Part shown: positions 59,817 through 64,000 of the stretch, piece by piece | Position numbering within the stretch: the stretch's first letter is position 1 | How the letters are laid out: the number at the start of each line of letters is the position of its first letter | Assembly: GCA_018240525.1 (NCBI GenBank) | Contig: JAFEFN010000013.1 | Location: forward strand, 1,054,001 to 1,118,000 | Direction: 5' to 3' | Length of the DNA: 64,000 bases | Origin: Pseudomonadota bacterium | Lineage (GTDB): Bacteria > Pseudomonadota > Gammaproteobacteria > Steroidobacterales > Steroidobacteraceae | The notes under the pieces: model-generated | Database searches by the model: none | Told to the model about the DNA's origin: nothing | The model's input: the letters and a program-made list of their open reading frames with translations, nothing else | Translations under genes and position numbers: made by a program

Positions 59817-60269
59817 TCACCCGGCAGGCCGCGCCTCGATAACTACGGCGTGTTGCAACGCCCTTTCCAGATCTTCGGCAACCAGCGATTTGTCCGGGTT
59901 CAACCGGATCTCATGGTAGGCGGCGTCCTGGGGAAAGATGCCCAGGTAGTGGACGAGTGCGGCGCGAACTGCGTCGCGGCCGCCCGCGAGCGGGGCGGCA
60001 AGATAGCGGCGATCGGCACCTTCAAGGCGGAGTGTGACCTGAGCGCCACCGCGCAAATTGCGCCACCACAGATTTTCTGCCGCGGTGAAGCAACGTACCG
60101 CATCTCCGCATCGGATGTATCGCACCGGCGTCGTAAAAAGGCGCCCGCTTTTCCTTCCTCTGAAGGTAATGAGCATGAGGCTCTTGCTCAGCAGGAAATG
60201 AAGCGGCGACCGCAATAGCATTCGCATCATTGGGTTAATGATGATGAAAAGCGGCTCAGGCAAACGCAT
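59817..60269 (-). CDS. Nitroreductase/quinone reductase family protein (deazaflavin-type fold), cassette gene
   Basis: 150 residues from the ATG at 60269, preceded by GGAAGAG. The split-barrel signature is LMLITFRGRKSGRLFTTPVRYIRCGDAVRCFTAAENLWWRNLRGGAQVTLRLEG (F420/flavin-dependent nitroreductase family, DUF385). N-terminal hydrophobic helix PLFIIINPMMRMLL. Most gammaproteobacteria lack F420, so another flavin may be used. Flanked by two degenerate attC sites; the last recognisable cassette gene. Confidence 0.85.
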   Translation of the reverse strand: MRLPEPLFIIINPMMRMLLRSPLHFLLSKSLMLITFRGRKSGRLFTTPVRYIRCGDAVRCFTAAENLWWRNLRGGAQVTLRLEGADRRYLAAPLAGGRDAVRAALVHYLGIFPQDAAYHEIRLNPDKSLVAEDLERALQHAVVIEARPAG

Positions 60270-60284
60270 GTGCTCTTCCCGAAT

Positions 60285-60366
60285 CCCTAATGGCGAAATC
60301 GAGGTCCCGCCCAGAATCCCCAATTATGTGCCACACGTTCACGGTCCTCTGCAACGATTGTTCGGC
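60285..60366 (-). other. Degenerate attC site
   Basis: On the minus strand GCCGAACAATCGTTGCAGAGGACCGTGA opens the site and GACCTCGATTTCGCCATTAGGG closes it. The outer boxes (GCCGAAC for GCCTAAC; ATTAGGG for GTTAGGC) and the inner arms still match the intact sites at 61014 and 62273. At 82 bases it is shorter than its neighbours because the centre is reduced. Confidence 0.65.
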
Positions 60367-60504
60367 GTCATCGCTGGCGACAAACCACGAATTGAGGCGA
60401 CGTCCTGAAGGATCGATCATGATCGGATGGGTGCTGGTGATCATATCTGTCCCCGACCTCTTCCATCGCATTGGCCGCGGATACCACAAGGTTTCTGTTT
60501 GCTA
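60367..60504. other. Gene-less cassette remnant
   Basis: No gene with a credible start and composition. A 77-codon minus-strand frame crosses it but also runs through the attC site on its left, so it is probably chance. It may be what remains of a cassette whose gene was lost. Confidence 0.45.
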
Positions 60505-60634
60505 ATCCCGCTCCAGCGTTTGTTAGGCCGAGGGGCCGCACGCATGTACCCCATGGCGCCGAGGGCGCACAATCTCTCTGCGCCCGATCGCGAAACCGCT
60601 TATGTATCACGGCCCCGTCCAACGATTGTGAGCT
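60505..60634 (-). other. Fused (hybrid) attC pair
   Basis: On the minus strand the site begins AGCTCACAATCGTTGGACGGGGCCGTGA (60634 down), has a palindromic centre (GTGCGCCCTCGGCGCCATGG) and reaches GTGCGGCCCCTC, but the expected end AACTTCACCGTTAG is missing. Instead GGCCTAACAAACGCTGGAGCGGG, the opening of another attC, follows directly (60529-60508). One cassette and the end of an attC were therefore deleted, joining two sites. Confidence 0.75.
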
Positions 60635-60635
60635 G

Positions 60636-61010
60636 TCATTTGCGCAACACAACCTCATACCCACTATCCCGTAACTCGTCCCAAGCTGCGCTCCGCAGTT
60701 GCGCACCGAATGGCGATTCGCGGAAAACCAGCCATTCAACCAGCGTGAATTCCCAGCGATCGTCGGTGCGGCGGCAGGTAATCCAAATCGTGCTGGGATG
60801 ACCGTGCTCAACGCTGTGCCATTCACGACCGATCGTGAAATTAGCGTCGGAGCCATGTTTCGTAAGCTGAAAGCGCTGCTCTATCGGAGCCAGAACGTCA
60901 GCGACAGGCCTCGCCGCTTCGGAGCGGGGCGTAGCGTCGAACTTGACGATATGCGCCGGATCGCACCCAGCAACGACTACGGCGCAGAGGAACGGCATCA
61001 GGCGCTTCAT
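60636..61010 (-). CDS. Lipoprotein of unknown function, cassette gene
   Basis: 124 residues from the ATG at 61010, with a lipobox signal (MKRLMPFLCAVVVAGC). The mature part has a compact alpha/beta pattern (VLAPIEQRFQLTKHGSDANFTIGREWHSVEHGHPSTIWITCRRTDDRWEFTLVEWLVFRESPFG). No family recognised. The start lies 3 bases from the core of the upstream attC site, the usual tight packing of cassettes. Confidence 0.8.
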   Translation of the reverse strand: MKRLMPFLCAVVVAGCDPAHIVKFDATPRSEAARPVADVLAPIEQRFQLTKHGSDANFTIGREWHSVEHGHPSTIWITCRRTDDRWEFTLVEWLVFRESPFGAQLRSAAWDELRDSGYEVVLRK

Positions 61011-61013
61011 GGC

Positions 61014-61135
61014 AGCTAACGGTGAAGTTGAGGGGCCGCGCGAAGGCGCCCGATTGTGGCCCAGGGTGCACACTGCCGTCCCGCACCCGCGGCGGCTCTA
61101 CCGACTCTCACGGACCCCTCCAACGATTGTTAGGC
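61014..61135 (-). other. attC site
   Basis: 122 bases. Minus strand: GCCTAACAATCGTTGGAGGGGTCCGTGAGAG opens it, GGCCCCTCAACTTCACCGTTAGCT closes it. Both core boxes and both inner arms are intact. It belongs to the acetyltransferase cassette on its right. Confidence 0.92.
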
Positions 61136-61153
61136 CCTTGGAACCGACTGACT

Positions 61154-61615
61154 TCAGAGTTCATGTGAGTAGACGATGAAGCCAAGATGCTGTGCGACTT
61201 TGTCATACAGCGCACGGCCGGCGTGGTTCGTGCTTTGCGTCTGCCAGTAGACGCGAGAACTCCCGGCGGTCCGAGCTATGGCATATACAGCCTCAATCAA
61301 GCTTCGCCCGATGCCACGACCTCGAGCATGCTCAGCCGTAAAGAGATCCTGTAGGTAGCAGATATCGTGCAATCGGGTTGTGCTGCGATGAAAAACATAG
61401 TGCGACAGGCCCACGAGGTAGCCTGCCTCCTCCGCAACAATCGCCCTTACGGGCTCGGAAGAATCGAAGAACCGATCCCAAGTGGCTCGAGTGATCTCTC
61501 CGGAAAGGGCCGTTGAACCGCTGCGACCATAGAACGCGTTATACGCGTCCCAGAGCGGTCGCCAGCGGTCGTAGTCGGATCGCAGGACGGGGCGAATTGT
61601 GAGTTGGTCGGCCAC
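61154..61615 (-). CDS. GNAT-family N-acetyltransferase, cassette gene
   Basis: 153 residues. ICYLQDLFTAEHARGRGIGRSLIEAVYAIAR is the acetyl-CoA loop, and VYWQTQSTNHAGRALYDKVAQHLGFIVYS the C-terminal strand and helix. N-terminus LTIRPVLRSDYDRWRPLWDAYNAFYGR. Close in pattern to the acetyltransferases often found in integron cassettes. The substrate is unknown; it is not an obvious aminoglycoside enzyme. Confidence 0.92.
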   Translation of the reverse strand: MADQLTIRPVLRSDYDRWRPLWDAYNAFYGRSGSTALSGEITRATWDRFFDSSEPVRAIVAEEAGYLVGLSHYVFHRSTTRLHDICYLQDLFTAEHARGRGIGRSLIEAVYAIARTAGSSRVYWQTQSTNHAGRALYDKVAQHLGFIVYSHEL

Positions 61616-61625
61616 GTGTGCAGAG

Positions 61626-61747
61626 GCCTAACGGTCAGGTTGAGCGGCCACCCACCGACGCTTACCTAGCGCCGCGAGCAACCATAGATCGACGCTCGCG
61701 GCGCTCTTAGGTGATTGTCTCATGGCCGTTCCAATAGTTTGTTAGGA
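61626..61747 (-). other. attC site
   Basis: 122 bases. Minus strand: TCCTAACAAACTATTGGAACGGCC opens it, GTGGCCGCTCAACCTGACCGTTAGGC closes it. The centre holds a strong hairpin (AGCGCCGCGAGC with GCTCGCGGCGCT). The upstream gene's last 13 codons lie inside this site. Confidence 0.9.
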
Positions 61748-62261
61748 GAACGCGGGAGACAAGTACCGTAGCCGTAAATACCGTACCCACCAACCAGAGT
61801 GCTTCGGTGTAAGGATAGAGATACCTGGTATGTGTGGCGGAGATGCTAAGCAGACCTACAAGTCCGGCTGAGGCGGTCGTAATCAAGATCGCGTCACGCT
61901 GCATCAGCAGCACGGACACGGTTCCGTAAACAGCTGCGACGACGGGAGCGGAGATCGCCGCGCTCCAGCCGATGAATGGAAGCCACAGAAATGCATGACC
62001 TTTGGGAAGTAACGCTTCCACGCCACTGAGGAGCAGCGCGTAGGAGATGAACATTGCCCAAGTGAGCGCCGGCAAAAAGAATAGGCGCTGCATGAGACTA
62101 AAATGCAAACGCGTCTTGGAGAGAGCGAGCACGGTAACCATCGCGGCCAGAACGATGAGAACCGCGTCCCGCACGGGGTCACCGTGTACGGTGTCAAGAA
62201 GCGCGACAAAGCCCCAAATGCCCACAATTAGCCACCCGAATTGGCCAGATTTTAGGGGCAT
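61707..62261 (-). CDS. Membrane protein of unknown function, cassette gene
   Basis: 184 residues from the ATG at 62261 (MPLKSGQFGWLIVGIWGF); an earlier in-frame ATG lies inside the neighbouring attC and is unlikely. About six membrane helices (LIVGIWGFVALLDTV; AVLIVLAAMVTVLAL; LFFLPALTWAMFISYALLLSGV; FLWLPFIGWSAAISAPVVAAVYGTVSVLL; ITTASAGLVGLLSISA; ALWLVGTVFTATVLV). The last residues LLTNYWNGHETIT are encoded by the attC site. No family recognised. Confidence 0.82.
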   Translation of the reverse strand: MPLKSGQFGWLIVGIWGFVALLDTVHGDPVRDAVLIVLAAMVTVLALSKTRLHFSLMQRLFFLPALTWAMFISYALLLSGVEALLPKGHAFLWLPFIGWSAAISAPVVAAVYGTVSVLLMQRDAILITTASAGLVGLLSISATHTRYLYPYTEALWLVGTVFTATVLVSRVLLTNYWNGHETIT

Positions 62262-62272
62262 CTCCCGCGTTC

Positions 62273-62397
62273 TCGTAACGGTGAAGTTGAGGGGCCGCAC
62301 AGAAGCGCCGGCCTATGGCGCCGAGGGCGCACAATATTCCCGCGCCCGAGGCGCCAAGCAAGAAGCGCATCACGGCCCCCTCCAACAATTGTTAGAC
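62273..62397 (-). other. attC site
   Basis: 125 bases. Minus strand: GTCTAACAATTGTTGGAGGGGGCCGTGA opens it, GCGGCCCCTCAACTTCACCGTTACGA closes it. The centre shares the motif GTGCGCCCTCGGCGCCAT with the fused site at 60505-60634. Belongs to the NTF2-like cassette. Confidence 0.92.
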
Positions 62398-62417
62398 GGC
62401 TGCACCTAACCGCCTCT

Positions 62418-62903
62418 CTACTTTGCTTCCGGCACAATATGCTCTGCTAGCGCGAGCCAGTGTCCGTGGCGGCGGATGTAGGTCGCCATGTATTTGAAGA
62501 CCACGGTGTATGCCGCGCCGTCTTTCGTCCCGTGTCCGGTGTCGGTGCCAATAACCACCGCGGTGTCGCCATCGATGACCACTGCGTCGTAAGTGATTGT
62601 CTGCGAAGCAGTAGGATCGACATCGCCGTCAGTTTCTATCTTGATGAAAGCTTCTTTATCGTAGGTCTTATGAGTGCCGAGCGCCACGAACCTGTCATCA
62701 AGAATGCGCCGTAGCACGGCCGCGTCGTGGCTGTTTTCAGCGGCCGTCCATTCCTTTTCGAGGTCTAGGATCTGTTGTTTCGCGTCGGTGCGCGGCGGCG
62801 ACTGAGAGTTCGCCGGCTCCGTGGCTACCGAGGCCGAGGCCATACAAGAGCTAAGTGTCAGGCCCCAAATTTCCCGATTCAACCTCTGAAATTGTGAGCG
62901 CAT
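62418..62903 (-). CDS. Secreted NTF2-like (DUF4440/SnoaL-type) protein, cassette gene
   Basis: 161 residues. The N-terminus is hydrophobic with a possible signal (LTLSSCMASASVATEPA). The domain is QQILDLEKEWTAAENSHDAAVLRRILDDRFVALGTHKTYDKEAFIKIE, then AVVIDGDTAVVIGTDTGHGTKDGAAYTVVFKYMATYIRRHGHWLALAEHIVPEAK, the DUF4440 ketosteroid-isomerase-like pattern. The substrate is unknown. Confidence 0.88.
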   Translation of the reverse strand: MRSQFQRLNREIWGLTLSSCMASASVATEPANSQSPPRTDAKQQILDLEKEWTAAENSHDAAVLRRILDDRFVALGTHKTYDKEAFIKIETDGDVDPTASQTITYDAVVIDGDTAVVIGTDTGHGTKDGAAYTVVFKYMATYIRRHGHWLALAEHIVPEAK

Positions 62904-63007
62904 AGCTGGGACTCTCTTTTTTGAGGCTGTAAGGACCAGCGCGATTCGTGTCAGGGTCGCTGAATTGGCCGGCTAACGTACGCATGCGGATCGACACTCC
63001 AGCGGCC

Positions 63008-63127
63008 GTCTAACGGTAAACCTGAGCGGCCGACCGCTTTAGAAGATCGCGCGCCGTGCGCGCACCATAATTCCGGCGCGACAGCGCGCCTCCTCAGCTC
63101 TCACGGCCGCTCCAGCAATTGTTAGGC
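63008..63127 (-). other. attC site
   Basis: 120 bases. Minus strand: GCCTAACAATTGCTGGAGCGGCCGTGAG opens it, GGTCGGCCGCTCAGGTTTACCGTTAGAC closes it. Intact cores. It is the closest relative of the degenerate site at 59680-59799. Confidence 0.93.
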
Positions 63128-63134
63128 GGCTCGT

Positions 63135-63497
63135 TCACTTCTGTGCCTGCTTTTGCGGCCTAAGATATGCATTCAAGACCTGCAGGCCCGCAAAGTACAG
63201 TTGGCGCAGCGGATGGCCTGGTGTCTGAAGCTCTGAAATGGATGCCGAGCGAGTAAATACGCCCCTATCAGTGCGGGCGTAGAAGACCGCGTTTCCTGCA
63301 TTTGGCTCAGGGAAGTCGTTGACTTGCGTCATCTGGGAAAGGATTGCCTGCGCCTGCTTCAGAAACTCTTCGCGGGAGCGTTGGACACCGGCGTCACCAC
63401 CTCCGAAGAAGCCCCCACCGGTACTCCGAAGTACGCTGGCGGTTCCGTCCGCAAAAGCGACGGTTGTTAGAACCGCCTGAGGATAGGCAATCTCCAT
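63135..63497 (-). CDS. Protein of unknown function, cassette gene
   Basis: 120 residues, no signal peptide. N-terminus MEIAYPQAVLTTVAFADGTA, a Gly-rich turn (STGGGFFGGGDAG), then a helix (REEFLKQAQAILSQMTQVNDFPEP), FYARTDRGVFTRSASISEL and a C-terminal helix. No family recognised. A 115-base leader separates its start from the next attC. Confidence 0.82.
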   Translation of the reverse strand: MEIAYPQAVLTTVAFADGTASVLRSTGGGFFGGGDAGVQRSREEFLKQAQAILSQMTQVNDFPEPNAGNAVFYARTDRGVFTRSASISELQTPGHPLRQLYFAGLQVLNAYLRPQKQAQK

Positions 63498-63612
63498 AAC
63501 GATTCCCTACGGGTCAGGTGCGGTAGGGGCAGCGGGTATGTCCGGCCGCGGCAGTGTGAGGTATTTTGCCCGAAGGTCAGCGAAGACGTTTGTCATGGGT
63601 CGCGGCAGAGAC

Positions 63613-63708
63613 GCCTAACGGCCAAGCTGAGCGGCCGGCCGCTCGAGTATCATTGAGTGCCGCGAGCACATACTTTCTTCTGTGCTCGCGGCACTACCAA
63701 TCTCAGGC
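63613..63708 (-). other. attC site with perfect 15-base hairpin
   Basis: 96 bases. The closing end is intact on the minus strand (GCGGCCGGCCGCTCAGCTTGGCCGTTAGGC). The opening core is degenerate (GCCTGAG for GCCTAAC). The centre is a perfect 15-base stem, AGTGCCGCGAGCACA with TGTGCTCGCGGCACT. The stop codon of the DUF2784 gene lies inside the opening core. Confidence 0.85.
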
Positions 63709-64000
63709 GTCGCTGCTCCTGGGTTGCCTGCGGCGCGGAGGGAAACGCCACCACGCGAGCAATACCAGAAGCCCGAACACGGTGTAGGCGGCAGTAAACA
63801 CCCAGAGCGGAGCCTGGTAGTAGATGAGTTCTTGGACCCAGTGCTCAATGAAGCTCGTGTGGTACGAGGGCTCACCCGCCTGAAGGCGGAGCCAAGACTC
63901 CATGGTTGTGAGTGGACAGTACTGGCCCAGCCATGCCTGCACGACAATAAACGCTATGGCCCCCAGGTGCGACAGACGAAACCACCACCCGTTGACCCAG
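63703..64000 (-). CDS. DUF2784 family membrane protein, cassette gene (5' end outside window)
   Basis: Partial. The frame is open to the window edge and reads WVNGWWFRLSHLGAIAFIVVQAWLGQYCPLTTMESWLRLQAGEPSYHTSFIEHWVQELIYYQAPLWVF..., with a basic C-terminus (PPRRRQPRSS). The CPLTxxExWLRxxAG motif and the YY.AP.WVF helix are the DUF2784 signature. The GTG at 63942 is internal, not the true start. A small inner-membrane protein of unknown function. Confidence 0.87.
   Translation of the reverse strand, partial: WVNGWWFRLSHLGAIAFIVVQAWLGQYCPLTTMESWLRLQAGEPSYHTSFIEHWVQELIYYQAPLWVFTAAYTVFGLLVLLAWWRFPPRRRQPRSSDA

Larger units (their letters stand above)
59680..64000 (-). mobile_element. Chromosomal integron gene-cassette array (integrase end beyond window)
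   Basis: Short minus-strand genes are each followed at their 3' end by an attC-type site. On the minus strand the intact sites begin (G/T)(C/T)CTAACAA, have a GGAGxGGxCCGTGA arm, a variable palindromic centre and a GGCC(G/C)CTCA arm, and end in GTTA(G/C). Spacing of sites is 400-620 bases. Base composition and codon use are visibly less GC-rich than the flanking genes. This is the structure of integron cassettes. Because genes are read towards lower coordinates, attI and intI should lie right of 64000. The left end (59.7 kb) has decayed sites. The integrase itself is not in view. Confidence 0.9.

Noticed and set aside
60256..60489. 77-codon minus-strand frame between cassette genes
   Set aside because: It runs straight through a degenerate attC site and has no recognisable start context or domain.

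Overview
The window is a stretch of a high-GC gammaproteobacterial chromosome. A Xanthomonadales- or Nevskiales-like relative is my inference from the gene order (rsmG, parAB, then atpIBEFHAGDC), the Tat and SecB genes and the peptide-use genes; no rRNA, tRNA or other taxonomic marker is present. I see no insertion sequence, prophage or CRISPR array.

Layout. 1-7724 (minus strand): a partial membrane gene, then the complete F-type ATP synthase operon. 7990-9454: a small ArsR/SRPBCC/GST operon. 9544-13791: parA, parB and rsmG, interrupted by an amino-acid dehydrogenase and a divergent Lrp-type regulator. 13804-16573 (plus): a two-component system translationally coupled to an outer-membrane barrel. 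16570-20572: a prolyl-oligopeptidase-type enzyme, a metallo-beta-lactamase-fold hydrolase and an acryloyl-CoA reductase. 20675-24175: the 2-methylcitrate cycle genes prpB, prpC and prpD. 24259-28514: HtrA protease, cytochrome c4, D-aminoacyl-tRNA deacylase and tatABC. 28622-35276: POT and OPT peptide transporters, an M2 metallopeptidase and hemD. 35305-44868: small membrane and stress genes, DedA, an S41 protease, a GGDEF/EAL protein, EnvC, then rhodanese-grxC-secB-gpsA.

44876-59441 is accessory in character: many short, mostly minus-strand genes (flavin reductase, DinB, GFA, GGCT, DUF1330, cupins, GNATs, VOC, MAPEG, NmrA-like), an AraC regulator followed by a 50-residue metallothionein-like peptide, and a large TIR-TM-TolB/FlgO-like-TPR protein.

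59680-64000 is the most distinctive part: a chromosomal integron cassette array. Short, lower-GC, minus-strand genes are separated by attC recombination sites, which read on the minus strand as GCCTAAC-AAT...GTTAG with inverted-repeat arms. Five attC sites are well formed or nearly so, and three are degenerate or fused. The cassettes carry a DUF2784 protein (cut by the window end), an unknown protein, an NTF2-like protein, a membrane protein, a GNAT acetyltransferase, a lipoprotein and a deazaflavin-nitroreductase-like protein. Their orientation places the integrase and attI beyond base 64000; the decayed sites near 59.7 kb look like the old distal end.

Functionally the core genes fit an aerobic organism that uses peptides and amino acids: secreted or periplasmic peptidases, peptide uptake, branched-chain amino-acid dehydrogenase, and propionyl-CoA disposal by the methylcitrate cycle.
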